Assembly: GCA_018907035.1 (NCBI GenBank) | Contig: JACCIC010000213.1 | Span: 741,001 to 805,000, forward strand | Source: Sycobia sp. Sy_11 | Lineage: Eukaryota > Arthropoda > Insecta > Hymenoptera > Epichrysomallidae | Direction: 5' to 3' | DNA length: 64,000 nt | Part shown: positions 24,099 to 36,368 of the stretch, in pieces | Numbering within the stretch: position 1 is the stretch's first letter | Layout of the letters: each line of letters starts with the position of its first letter | Notes under the pieces: generated by a model | What the model was told of the DNA's origin: nothing | Seen by the model: the letters and a program-made list of their open reading frames with translations, nothing else | Database searches by the model: none | Program-made: the position numbers and the translations under genes

Positions 24099-27000
24099 AT
24101 GGAGCATCGCAGATACGCTTACGTCCGCACAGTGCCGGTAAGCAATAATAGCGTTATATTACACGTCTCTGTACAATAATTATTAAACGAGTTATTATGG
24201 TATGCGCGTGTACATGCGTGTCGAAAGTTTTATTGATATCAGCTCGATATCTATGTATATACATATATATATATTATATTCGGTATGTTTGAATAGGCAC
24301 GAGAACCAATAAGTCGATCGAGACGTAACGTTTTGCTTTTGTTTATTATTTAAAAGTCACCGAGTTTTTGGAAGATTTTTATAATTGCGAATTGTGTAAT
24401 GAAATGCAGACTGTGTAGAATGATTATTAGCAATTTTATATAAAGCCATCGTAAGGAAATAACGTGAAATAGGAATAAAAAAAAATTACTTGATCTAATT
24501 TAAAAACGGTATTGTATTGTGGTCTTGTTGGACGATTACCATATAAATTTGTGTATTATTGATGGAATATCGGAGATTGTTATAGATGAAAAGGTGCAAT
24601 TATAAGGAGAAGGGAAATTTCATCGTAAATCGTAAATATTTCATCTTAAAAAGTATAATTTTGCAACCTATGTTTTATGAAAGAAAAATAATCAATAGAA
24701 TCTATTCTACCTGCAAAAAGGTTTGTTTGTTTTTTTTTTTTAACAATAAATTCATTGTATTTCAATGCGAATTACCTTACAACATTTTAAAGGATTATAT
24801 AGAAAAAGAAATAAAATGCTTATGATATTTATGTTATTGTTCTTAAGAAGTAAATCTCTTTTAAATTACACATGTGTATATAGATATGCATGACTTGGAT
24901 GCGGATATATTTTACATATATAATAACATAATCCATTGGTATATATCAGAGAATTCCAGCTTTTATTACATACTTACAAGAGTTGAAATCGTATTCAATT
25001 TTCACACATAGAAACATGCTCGGATTCTATTATTGTTAGGAGCGGTTGATATAAATGGCCCGATTTATATTACAAATAATGAGGACGTTATTTGGTAAAA
25101 CAACATAATAAACATTATGTAAATGAATTTCGGTATAAACGACGAGTTCGTTATTCGTCTGTGTGCTTTTTCACGCGCTATATTTTATATTCATATAGAA
25201 AAGAGTTAATTAATGCTTTTTTAAAAATATAAAATTTCCAATATCTTTAAAAATAGCTATTTATTCAAATAAATATTATGATAAACAAATTACAATTAAA
25301 TTAAAAGTGTTTAATTTAATTTTTTGTTTTTCTTTTCTTTTTGAAAAATTGAAAATATAATTAATCTTAAATGGTAATAATAAATCTTTTTTTATTTTGT
25401 AGTATAAGAATAGTTTACCTGGAGTTAGATTATCTAATAATTACACAAGATTATTATACATAAACTTATTGGTTTTTGACAAAAGTATTATATGTATTAA
25501 GTATATTATATATTTTATATTCTTAAAATAATTAAAAAAAAATGTTTACACAAATATTTATATTTATACTACATGCGCCTGTATCCTCAGATTAAATTCA
25601 AGCTCGTCAATTATTCACTTCATCTTGGATGTCTTTTAAATTCACAATAATTCATTTTCAGGAAAATTAATGAATTCAATCTTCGTATTTTCCATCGATT
25701 AAATCATCCTTAAAACGTATATGCAAAGCAAACAATTTTTCATATCGCGGACATTTTTTTTTAACACATGAATATTCCAAAGCATAATATTTTTACTTAT
25801 TGTTTGATTTAACAAGTATAAAAATTTTGTTTTATTCATCGGCAGCAGCTGAGACACGAATTCGCGGTCCATTCTCTTAAGTTTGTAGTCTCGTGTTTTA
25901 ATAAAGTGAATAATTGTATTATTACGTAAAGTATATTCGTAACAAAGTGCATTAATTTGGTCAATATAGATTCTTACTTTGAGACATTGTATACGTGTCT
26001 ATTTTAAAGTAGTATTATATTAGTAATTCTGGATTAAATATTAGTGGAAAGTATATCAGTAGCAGGTGAATTTTGTTAATAATTATCTTGTTTTGTCACT
26101 TTTAAATTTTTTAATAGCACTTGATTTTATTATTCTTAATTCCAACATATTATATTGGATATAATTAATTGTACATGTGTAAATCATATTGAAAATCAAT
26201 AATTTTCTTAATTTCATTAAGTTTAACTAATATTTTCAAAGAAAAGGGTAATTTTTTAATATGCAAATGTAGCTTATTTCTGCTTTTATTCTAATTTATT
26301 GCGATACCTGAATATTTTATACCGAATATTTGATAGATAAGCGTTATATAGAAAATATTATCGAACAAACGTGGCAGTTAAATTAATCGGACTACCTTCG
26401 AGAATAAGTCAAAGGCTACTATTTCCTAAACAGCAAGAATTGACATCTAAATCGATAATCTTTATTGGCGTGTTTTATTATACTTAATATGACAAATCAG
26501 AAATTTCTTATAGATCACAAATTTATTGCGGCCCTCTAAACAATTGTCCTTGACAGTCTATAAATATGTGCGATATTCGCTTAATAATTATAACGAATTT
26601 GTTAAAAGTAAATGGGCGTTACTAAGAAAATGTATTAAGATATTTTAAAAAAGGAGTTATTGGGAGAAAGTAAATGATGTATTTGTGATACTGATATATG
26701 CATAGCTATCTAGTTAATCAGATGAATCAATATTATAAGTTGTTACTTCGCAAAAATGCTGGGCGCAACTTTAATACGGATAATTATAAGACATTTAGAC
26801 CCAATAAATAATTGAAATTTCTTCAACAACTAATTAAAGTGTAAGTTCTATTAACTTTTATATAATCCCACCAGCTACTTAAAAAATAGATAAATATACT
26901 TTAAGCATTAAGTTTGGCATTTTCCGTTGCTATATAATAAAAAATATTTCTTACATTGTAATTTTACGTTTCTTGTATCTTATGAAACACGAGTGAATAT

Positions 27001-28810
27001 GATTAATTCATAGTTCATAGGCATAGTTGTCAATCATCCCTTTAAAATCAATGCAAATCGGCAAATTAATGATTATTTACCAAGAATTGTTTAAGTATAA
27101 AAAAAAAAAAAAAAAAAAATAGTGGATGGGCATTGCACACAAATCGATCAGCGAAATAAAGTTTATATAAGTTTATATAATGATTCTAATAATAGCTAAT
27201 AACATATTTTTATTAATCGTATCCAATTTTTTTAAATTCATTTACGTACACGAACATCGGTATTCCGAATTTTTAGTACGCTAAGAATAAATCAAAAAAA
27301 TCTTGAACGACCCGGGACGGGATAATGGGTTTTTTTTTTTTTTTTTTTGATAAAATGGGTTTTGTGAAATGGTCAATGAAAATAGGATACGACGAAAAAA
27401 ATGAAAAATATTCAGCAAATTCGTAAAATAATTGCGCTGGTTCTGATTTATCTTAAAACATTTATTTGAAGGATAAAAAATTAATATTAATTTTTTTTTA
27501 ACAAAATATATTTTTAATTTTTGAAGCGTCGATGCATAATGATAATTGTCCGAGCAGCGACGATGTGCTTATATACATATGAAAACTGAAATGAAATTAC
27601 AAAATTAATCCTGACACCTGCCTAAGGCAGCTTATACGAGTTTTACGAAAAGAAAAAAAAACTGTAAACAGTAATTTGTAGATGAAAGTACGAGTTTATC
27701 CTGGCGAAAATCCGATCTATTTAGGCATTAATCGGGTATTATGCCAATTATAACTGTAATTTTATACCTGGCCGCAGACGTTCGTCTACAGTTCCGTACT
27801 TATTTTCTGAAATCGTTTTACAATTTGTGCCTCGCACGTTTCACCGAGTCGCCCTACTGTATCAATAATTTTATAATACATAAGACTAATTTAAATTGCG
27901 CCTCGATGAGGACTACCCGAGAAGGTCGAGAGACTCGTTCTCAAAAAATAAAAAGAAATTCCACTTGCTCGCGAAGATCGTTTGACTTTTCTCCATTTTA
28001 CATTATACGATTAAATCATCGCCAAATATCTATCCAAAATTATTTATCATCAATATATAAAATAAATTTCGTTTTTTTTTTTATTATTTTTCCAAAGTTT
28101 AAAGATCTCGAATATTCTGCCAATAAGTATACGTAATAAAACTTAACGGTTAAACGACTCGCTGGAAAAATTCTTTTAAATTTACAATGAAAAAAGAGGG
28201 AAAAAAACGTATACTGAATTATATACTGTTACATCAGAATTCATTGTTCTCCCTCCATTGAAACTGCCCGTTTCATTGCGGAGTTGGGCAGGTCGTGCAG
28301 CTGGCGATTTTGCCCCCCCCCCCCTAGCGCGAACACCCGGCATTATTCAAATTCACGAAAGACGCGCGCGCGACGCGTTAGCGTTTTTATCGCGCTCGAA
28401 ATTCCACATAAATAAAGCGCGGGCATGCCACGCATGCATCTTCGCTGATCTTCGGAACTGTTCAGCACACACGCAGTCAGAGCCAGACGCGCACAAACGC
28501 GTACACACATACACCCACAAGTGCACCGACCCCCCCCCCCCCACAGCAGACGCAGATATAATAAACTCCCGCGAAGGAAAGACGCGCGGATTGTAAAGTA
28601 CATTCCATGCGCATATACCCCCCGGCGCGGGCGACACAGTTTGCGCGCTTTTTCCATGTTACCAGCTCGGACGCCCCCAAAATCCGCCCGTATATTTGAA
28701 TATTGTAAGAGACTGCGACGCGGGCGAGCGCGGGAAGATCAGCATGAACGGGCGCGCCGCCGATCAACGTCCCCGTATCGACTTCGCGCGCGCGCGCGCA
28801 CGCACGCACG

Positions 28811-28842
<32 letters not shown>

Positions 28843-29437
28843 GAACACCTTGTCCCACACCCCCATTGGATTTCGTAAGAAAGAGGGAGAGGGGGGAGGG
28901 GCCAAATTTAAAAATAAGCACGCGCGCACGCGCATAATCAAACGGAGTTTCTCTGCCCCCGCATAGCTCGACCGCCGAATACAATAATGTAACCCCTCGC
29001 ATTAGACACGCGAGCCACCCCCCCCCTCACCCCCGCGCCGTCGCGATTATATTATTTCGGCGAGCGGAGATTGTTAACACTCTCGTCGTCGTTTATCCCG
29101 GAGTTGCGCGCTGTTCGAGGTTCGACGATACTTTTTTCTACATATATACATATAACGCACTGTACTATCATGAAGAGCACGTGGAGGGACAGGGACAGGG
29201 TGAGACGCGTTTGCGATTTTTTTCTCTCTCCTTTTTTAAACTCCCCCCCCCACACCCTCCCCTTCTCCGGCAAAGCATTGAAATCAAGTTCACGGTCCGC
29301 GAATGATATAAGTATATAATGAGGTCCCTCGGAGTGGAGCGCGAGAGCTTTCGATTAATTCGCCGTTGTTGCAATGAGCAGAGGGAAAATGGAGCGACCG
29401 CTGAGGTTTTGAGTAAAGATTTATGATTAATACGGTG

Positions 29438-29472
<35 letters not shown>

Positions 29473-32009
29473 TAAATTATTACAGGGCTTTGTATTGACA
29501 TTAAGAGATTGTTATGGCAGTGAATTTATTTTAAACGTACGTATTCTCTAAAGGCGCGCGTTGCGAGACTATATATATTCACTTTCGATCGTGTCGCAAG
29601 ACTCGATTTGGTTTTTTCATAACGACTTTATTGCCGTTGATGAAAAAGTTTCGTTTTTTTGTTTATTCGCTAGTCTATTATTAATGGTGAACTAGGATGA
29701 TTCATGCGTGCCGATAATAGCTGCGTCGAAAAGTTGAATTTTTATTTACTTTTTTTTTTTTTTTTTTTTTTTAACGAAGCCTGAATATACGTTGAACCTC
29801 TTCAAAGTGAACCAACCAGCAGTAAATATCAATTATCTAATCGTTTTCTTTTAAACTAAGTCTAATTAACTTTCGTTAATTCTCTAATTAAAATTTAATT
29901 TTGTAAATTCGTAGCGTAAACTTGTGAAACGTTCTTTACGCGTTAATATACTTATAATAATAAAATTAAAAGTGTATTATCAGCATTGTTTATTACAGAA
30001 AATAATAGTGGGATAAAGTGCTCATAAAATTCTATTTAATATATGTGAAAATGTCAAAAAATCAGTCGCTACTTTGGCCCAGTGCGTTTTAAATAAATGA
30101 GACTTTTTTTCTTCTACTTTGTTTCTATGGCGAGTATACAAACACCTGAGTAAAAAAAAGGCTAGTTGTCGAGAATTAATTGGTTAATACGATCGATATT
30201 TTCTCTTAGCAGTTTTTGGACATTAATTGGGCATTAGAATACTCACTATTCTTTTCTCCAGCATCTTTGAAAACCAATACTTCGTTCGTTTTAAGAGATC
30301 CATTTTGAGGTATAAAAACAGACGAAACTGCGTGAAACCCGATTAATTCTCGGTTATAAAAAATAATTTCTACTAGGACAAATATTGCATGAAGATTATT
30401 TTTCTATAAAAAATATTTTATAGTAATATGGTTACACTACAATGTTTAATGTTCACTTTACCTCGCTATATTATAGTAGAGCATAAGTATAGTTATTTAA
30501 AAAAAAAAAAAAAACTCCATGTTTTTTTAACTGTCGTCTGAAAGAGAATGAAAAATTTCAGGATTTTCAAAAGCCCCTGGTGGGTGGAGAAACCACCGTG
30601 CAGCAGTTATTTCACGCTCTTCTCACTACCAGAACAGGATTCAAACCGATTCCAGGATTCTATCGTAATATATCATTTTACGGACAGCAGACAATCGATT
30701 GTGATGAAGTCTTTCCGCACGTTTATATAGGCGATGGGTATGATTTCGCTAATATTTCTAATACTGTATCATAAAAAATTGCATTATCTTAAATAAATAC
30801 TATATTTCTGAAGTATCTTAAAGTTATAAATTAAAGTTCAATTGAATTATTTATGGATTAAAATTCCTCCAAAATATTAATTTCTAGAAAAATAATTTTT
30901 TTTTTTTATGTTATTTAACGTCGCTCTATTTATGCTTCCAAATACCGGTGCTAATCAGCGACGAAGTTCTACGACGTGTTTGTAAACAAAGCACATGTAA
31001 ATTATTACAAAAATAATTAAATTAATTTATTCAATTATCTTTCATTATAAATTTTCATTTGTATCAAAATTGAATTGATTATTTAGGAATCCTTTATACT
31101 TAATATACATGTATGTAATTCATCTAATTTTTGACTCAAATTAATCAGTTAACTAAATATACTAATTGTATTTTTAATGATTAATTATTTTAGAATATTT
31201 TGATGTTTACTCTTACTGATATCTTAAATATTTTGAGTTTTTGTATTAAAATTTTTTAATAGTTTTTGGATCTTCAACAATGAAACTAGTAGAAGTTAAA
31301 AATAATGATTGTAGAATGAACTTTATAAAATATTAATGAATATTTTTATTGATTGCGATATTTTAATTAAATATTAATTTTATTTATCAATTATTTTTAA
31401 TTCATACTTCTCTAACAATTTTTCCGTTTATTACAAAAATATTAAGATCAATTATTATTCGTTCAGAATAACTGCAAAAAATAAACAGTATCTACAGAGG
31501 ATAGGCATCACCCATGTACTGAATGCAGCTGAAGGAATGAAATTTGGATTAGTCAATACGAATAGTAATTTTTACAGTGATACGAGAATAAAATATCTCG
31601 GATTGCGTATGCTAGATTTACCAAGTACTGATATAAGTCAATTCTTTTTTACTGCAGCATCTTTCATTGAAGATGCAGTTGCTTCAGGAGGTAGGAAAAA
31701 TCGATTTTTTAAACTTTATATAAAACTATCATTTGCTTTTATAAATATTGCTGAACAGTGAAATGCTAAATTTTCAATTTAAAATTCACAACATCCTATA
31801 ATTTTACAGGTAATTGTTATGTCCATTGTGTACAAGGAGTTTCGCGAAGTGCAACTTGTGTTATTGCATACTTGATGATTAAGAAAGGCATGCTAGCTGT
31901 GGATGCAATTCGCACAGTTAGACTTAGTAGAAATATTCATCCAAATGATGGTTTTCTTCGTCAATTGGCCCAGCTTGATAATCAATTGCGAAGACAGCGA
32001 CTATTATAA
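24099..32009 (+). CDS. DUSP3: Dual-specificity phosphatase, DUSP3/VHR-like
   Basis: Exons 24099-24137, 30562-30737, 31467-31690 and 31810-32009 give 212 residues with matching phases. The catalytic signature HCVQGVSRS has nucleophile Cys153 and Arg159. A likely general acid is Asp122 in [16 protein letters not shown] and the C-terminal NPNDGFL-like [13 protein letters not shown] are close to human VHR, which dephosphorylates tyrosine and threonine on MAP kinases and STAT5. There is no MAP-kinase-binding rhodanese domain, so it belongs to the small atypical DUSPs. The ATG at 24099 follows a tract of about 28 A bases. A second possible first exon at 29170-29199 would splice to the same acceptor in the same phase, so the N-terminus is uncertain while the catalytic part is firm. 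Confidence 0.85.
24138..30561 (+). other. Long first intron of the phosphatase gene
   Basis: A 6.4 kb intron, AT-rich at 24.2-28.2 kb and 29.4-30.5 kb. A CpG-rich block at about 28.25-29.35 kb with C runs and CA repeats contains the alternative first exon. Homopolymers lie near 27100, 27333 and 29751, and a TTA array at 29440-29471. No other gene was recognised. Confidence 0.55.
29170..29199 (+). CDS. Possible alternative first coding exon of the DUSP3-like gene
   Basis: ATG plus nine codons ([10 protein letters not shown]) end at a GTGAGA donor at 29200. The exon is 30 bases, phase 0, exactly compatible with the acceptor at 30561. It lies in its own CpG-rich block. It would replace the 13-residue N-terminus encoded at 24099-24137. 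No transcript evidence; the fit could be chance. Confidence 0.35.
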
Positions 32010-32486
32010 ATTTCTTAACAAGTGATCTTACTAAAAAAACAACAAATATGACGCTATTTACAATATTTATTTTTATAACAAAGTATATTAAACAACTAAG
32101 TATTATTAATTATTTTGCTTTAATAACGATTAGTTCATTAGTGACAGATCACTTTATAACATGTTGGTAAAATGTTGATCATGATCATGCATCATGTTAT
32201 AGCTCCTTTATTCTTCAATTTATTTATTAAAAAGTATTAATAAGCTTTATTACACTATTTATTCCTTTGAAAAACTAAGGTTTCTTTATAGTTTTCTTGA
32301 TTCTTTATAACTTAATTTTATTTTATAATTTTGTGAAAAATGTACAAAAACAAAAATTAATAAATAATTTGATATACTAAATAATTAAGCCTTATTCTAT
32401 TCAATTTTCGATTTGTGAAAAAAGTAAGAAAAATAAATAAACAATTATGAGATCAACGCCGTGGCGTCGTCGTGACTACTACTTTT

Positions 32487-32753
32487 TTAATAAATAACTG
32501 TGCGAAAGCGGAGGCTTGGCTTGCTGCATAGAATAATAAAGGTATGCGCGAGACCGACAACTTCAATACCCAAAATTGCAAATGTCACGATAGTATAGAA
32601 TTTAGCGATTTCAAGATACGAATCATTCTGGAGCAAATTTTCCTAATTAGTATTGATCCCAAAGGTTCCTATGGTCATAAGCTTCCGCTGCTTCAGAGAC
32701 AAAATCTTGGACGAATGCTGAGCAATCATAAGATAGCACTTTGTTCTTAAGTA
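32487..32753 (-). pseudogene. Tetraspanin-like C-terminal fragment, degenerate
   Basis: On the minus strand one frame reads ENLLQNDSYLEIAKFYTIV and continues through a hydrophobic helix with an embedded Glu (ILGIEVVGLAHTFIIL), then a short basic tail and a TAA at 32487-32489. This is the pattern of the fourth membrane segment and tail of a tetraspanin. Just upstream this frame meets a TAG, while another frame is open and protein-like (SAFVQDFVSEAAEAYDHRN). The segment is clearly GC-richer than its surroundings. It sits between two convergent genes with no visible upstream exons, so I read it as a dead copy or fragment. A genuine last exon of an unseen gene is less likely. Confidence 0.4.
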
Positions 32754-32891
32754 TGAGGTAGGGATTTAGGAAAACGAATATATTAAGAAAACATTAAATA
32801 AAGGTATTGAGGGATGCACGCTTGGTCACACTAGGTTGCATGGAAAGCAACATTTTTTAAATAAACAAATATAAATTGGTGGAAAATTCCG

Positions 32892-32897
32892 TTTATT
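32892..32897 (-). promoter_or_regulatory. Poly(A) signal of the eL13 gene
   Basis: AATAAA on the minus strand 26 bases after the stop codon, giving a very short 3' UTR as is usual for ribosomal protein genes. Confidence 0.65.
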
Positions 32898-32922
32898 TTA
32901 TACATACTTTTGTATCAAAAGC

Positions 32923-34551
32923 TTACTTCTTAGCTTTCTTTGTATCCTTGGCAACTTTCGTTACATCATCAGGATTTTCTGCCGCATCCTTAGCACGCTT
33001 AGCCCTGATTCCAACTAATCTCGCGTCAGCTCTTGCTTTACGTAACGTTATATATGCGTTAAACTTCTTTTCATCTTCTGTAATAACGCGAGCTTTAGCC
33101 TTAGCTGGTGCCTGTTGGAGTCCTTGAGGCATAATTTCTCCCTTCAACTGTGTAGCAACTTTGCATTCCTCTAAAGTTGCTTCACCCTTCTTGATCTATA
33201 AAAATAGAAGATATGATAATCCAATTAATTGCTATAGAGCAATTGCAATTAAATGCTATAAAGAATTGAGAAAAATTAAATAATCATAAAAAAAATTCTT
33301 AGATATAAGTTAAAAAAAGGATAGTTATACCCCTATTCAAATTTTGAAATGTATCAGTGTTGAACTACAGTATTTAGAAATCTGTTATTTCAATCAGATT
33401 TTAAAACATTTTATTAATATATCTCAATAAAGTTTTATACATTTTATTTATATATTTATTTAATAGATATATAGACATGGTCATAGTCCTTTCACTAAGG
33501 CACATACATTAACTAGCTTAATCTCCATCCCCGAAAAAATCGGTAAACACTGTTTGTAAAGTATCTTCCAAAAATTCGGTTAATAGGAATCAAACTCAGG
33601 CCATTTAGTAGTCTTAATATGGCAAAAATAAAGTCCATCATATGACGATGGTAAACACACCACTGCCTTTATCATCTTAGCAACCGATTGCTCTAAATGT
33701 TTAAATTTGACATACGTTTATAAATTTATTTAAAAAACGTTTTAATTAACACTTAACAAAATTTAGTCATATTGAAAATTTTTATAAATGCATTCATATA
33801 TTTTGTTATACTTTAATTCGGTTTTATATCCCTTAATACACCTTAATATACTGTTAAATGTTTAAAAATCTTTTGATTTTGAAAATATATTAAAATAAAA
33901 TTATGTAACTCTAACTAAATGATATTGATATTTTACATTTCAAAGAATAAGAATATTATGAATTTTAATCCTATTTGTTCTTCAAAATTTTGTAAAAATT
34001 TTAAGAATCTTATAATTGATTAAATTCCAACTATTATATACTTAATTTATGGTTTTATTATTACTGTTTATTAAAATGTAAAGTGACACATAAATGCATA
34101 TGAAAAATTAAAAAATAAATTTGTTAAACTAAATATAAATTTTAGTGTAAATTTATTATGTTCTTGAAAAAAATCTCAGCATTAAATGTCTTTTGACCTT
34201 TACTTCTATTCAAAATATAAATTTCAAATAATATATTCAATAATAAAACTACAATTAATCAATATATACTTAATTTAGTATAAAAGATTATTATACAATA
34301 GTGCAAATACCGTTTTTAAAAGTAATTTTATTTCTGCAGTTCATTAGTATCACTGAATAAAATGCTGAATATAAAATGATACATTCAATCATTGTTTAAT
34401 GAGTTCATTTCAGTTGTTTATACATTACATATAATTATGTGAATGTGCAAATTGTGAACTTTATTTATTTTGCTTCTTTAGAATTTATTTTGCAAATTAG
34501 ATTTAATAAAGATCATTAATTTATATATGATAAGATATAATTTATATATTA

Positions 34552-34604
<53 letters not shown>

Positions 34605-35183
34605 TGTAACCATAAATTAATTTCTCAATTTCTTAGAATTCAAGTTTAATCTTTTCAGTATTTATAAGAATATTAATAATCCATACCTTCTTCTCATTTA
34701 ATGGGAAGAGGATCAATTTTGCCCTGTATTCCTTCAGTCTTTGAGCATTTTGTTGTAATGATTCAACAGACTTATTGCGTCTCCTTGGGTCAACAGCTAT
34801 TCCAATGGTTTTAGCAAACCGTTTGTTAAGACCACTGGCCTTCAATTCTTCAAGTGTAAAACCTTTACCTGCTCTTACTTTAGCATGGTAGCGGAATGAG
34901 GGACAATGTATGACTGGCCTTAATAATTTAACAGGCCTAAAGAACAATTAATTATAAATAATTAAAAATATCAGATTAGCTTTGTAAAATATCTTAGTTA
35001 AGTAATTAATTAAAATTGAAGAGGTTTTTAACTGATATACCTTGGAGCAACAGATCGAGCTTTCTTGATACGGTTTGTTTTTCTTCGGTATTTGCGGGCT
35101 GGTTGATTAAACCATGTTTTGACAAAACGCTGCCAATCTTTGTGAAAATGCCCATTAGGGATCATATTATTTCGCTTACCCAT
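32923..35183 (-). CDS. RpL13: 60S ribosomal protein L13 (eL13)
   Basis: Coding exons read downward 35183-35041, 34936-34687 and 33195-32923, giving 221 residues (Drosophila RpL13 is 218). The N-terminus [20 protein letters not shown], the central [20 protein letters not shown] and the Lys/Ala-rich C-terminus are diagnostic. It is a structural protein of the large ribosomal subunit. A 5' intron separates a short untranslated first exon (35609-35578) from the ATG exon, with acceptor AACAG at 35191-35195. The proposed start is a C followed by pyrimidines, a TOP motif. Introns were checked by eye for box C/D snoRNA signals and none was convincing. Confidence 0.95.
33470..33700 (-). mobile_element. 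Possible degraded tRNA-derived SINE
   Basis: Read on the minus strand, GCCTGAGTTTGATTCC at 33586-33601 resembles a tRNA T-arm/B box (GGTTCGAATCC). A small hairpin CCATC...GATGG precedes it. The block is GC-richer than the intron around it. No clear A box, tail or target duplication was found, so this stays tentative. Confidence 0.22.
34555..34598. repeat. (TA)n microsatellite
   Basis: A pure TA array of about 21 units in eL13 intron 2, close to exon 2. Confidence 0.95.
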
Positions 35184-35577
35184 GTTTAAGCTGTTAAAAC
35201 ATATTAAAGATAAGTAAAAAATGTTCTGGATTACAGTACAGTATTAATTTTAAGTTCTATAACTATTGATATTTTAATATATTTGACAGTAACTCGTTTC
35301 TAAATTGTTAATAATAAATTAAATTAAGATTTATTTTAAAATACTTCTAAGAGAACCATATAACATTTAATAAATTGTAAACAAATATGTTATCTGTAAC
35401 CTCTTTTGATCCAACCACTTCGACTACTTATCACAGCTAAGTTTACAAATAAATGTCAAAAATATCTTAGTTTTATTAAAAAGTAAAATCTAAAAAACAA
35501 TATTTCATCCTTTCTTTCTTAAAAATATTACGATGACATTGATAATTAACGATTAAGCTTTAGAAAAGCTTGCTTAC

Positions 35578-35609
35578 CAGCTTGTCTTACTCTTACAAAC
35601 AGGAAAAAG
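35578..35609 (-). promoter_or_regulatory. Untranslated first exon and TOP motif of eL13
   Basis: The minus strand reads CTTTTTCCTG from 35609, a 5' terminal oligopyrimidine start typical of ribosomal protein mRNAs, and ends at a GTAAGC donor (35577). Splicing to 35190 leaves a leader of about 39 bases. Such leaders place translation under mTOR/LARP1 control. Confidence 0.6.
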
Positions 35610-36368
35610 ACTGTTCACTAATGTTAGAAAATATAGAAATAAGAAAATAGAAATATCGAATGAAACCACACGTGCAAGCAGAGGTGCAAGGTGCAATCAA
35701 GTTATAACCATCAATACCAGGCAATACGTGATACAAAATTTCGTCTTTTAAATATAAAAATAACATTGTTTTTCTAATTATGTAAATAAAATTAACTATT
35801 TTTTTTAGTTAAATATTTACTTTTTTAAATGATTCATTCATTTTATGATATTGTTATTAAATGTAATATTTGATTATAATTTTTTTTACTTGTATTAAAA
35901 ATATTCATTTCAGATTCAAATTTTAGGTTCAGATAGTGCTAGATAGACATAATTATTTATTTTAGATGATTTCAGTTATTTACTTATTCTACTATCAAAA
36001 CTTTAGTATTTTATTTTCCATTAGATAAATTTCAAACAATACTTCAAAATTATTTTTGAATATTATATTATATCTGATTACATTAAATTATCAGTTTAAT
36101 AAATCCTCATTTATAATACTCAATAAATTTTATTAAAATTGAATTAATAAATTCATATTAATTATTGTTAATATGATCTGTGATTACAATGACCATCACG
36201 ATAATTATGGATATTGTTTTCTGTTGTCTGCTACCTGCAGCCTGCAGTCTACAGGGCATAGTAGACTGGTATAGATATAGATAATGATATTGTATTATAC
36301 TGTAGTTCAAAACAAATAAGATCAATCTGTAAATAGTTTTGTTTATAAATTAATTATTTCTTTTAAAA
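35610..36368. other. Divergent spacer between eL13 and LARS2
   Basis: About 760 bases of AT-rich DNA separate two divergent starts, so both promoters must lie here. No TATA box or named site could be assigned. Confidence 0.5.

Larger units (their letters stand above)
33196..34686 (-). other. Intron 2 of the eL13 gene
   Basis: Mostly AT-rich. The part at about 33470-33700 is GC-richer and contains a Pol III B-box-like sequence on the minus strand (33586-33602), perhaps an old tRNA-derived SINE. A TA array lies at 34555-34598. Confidence 0.5.

Noticed and set aside
23019..24179. Overlapping open frames on both strands before the phosphatase
   Set aside because: CpG-rich DNA gives long frames by chance; only the 39-base exon at 24099 fits the downstream splice phase.
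25850..25910. GC-richer stretch with short inverted repeat in the phosphatase intron as a microRNA
   Set aside because: Only about six pairs can form around TCGTGT; no hairpin of precursor length.
28258..29374. Open frames up to 154 residues in the CpG block of the phosphatase intron
   Set aside because: Low-complexity Arg/His/Thr content from CA and GC repeats; contradictory frames on both strands.
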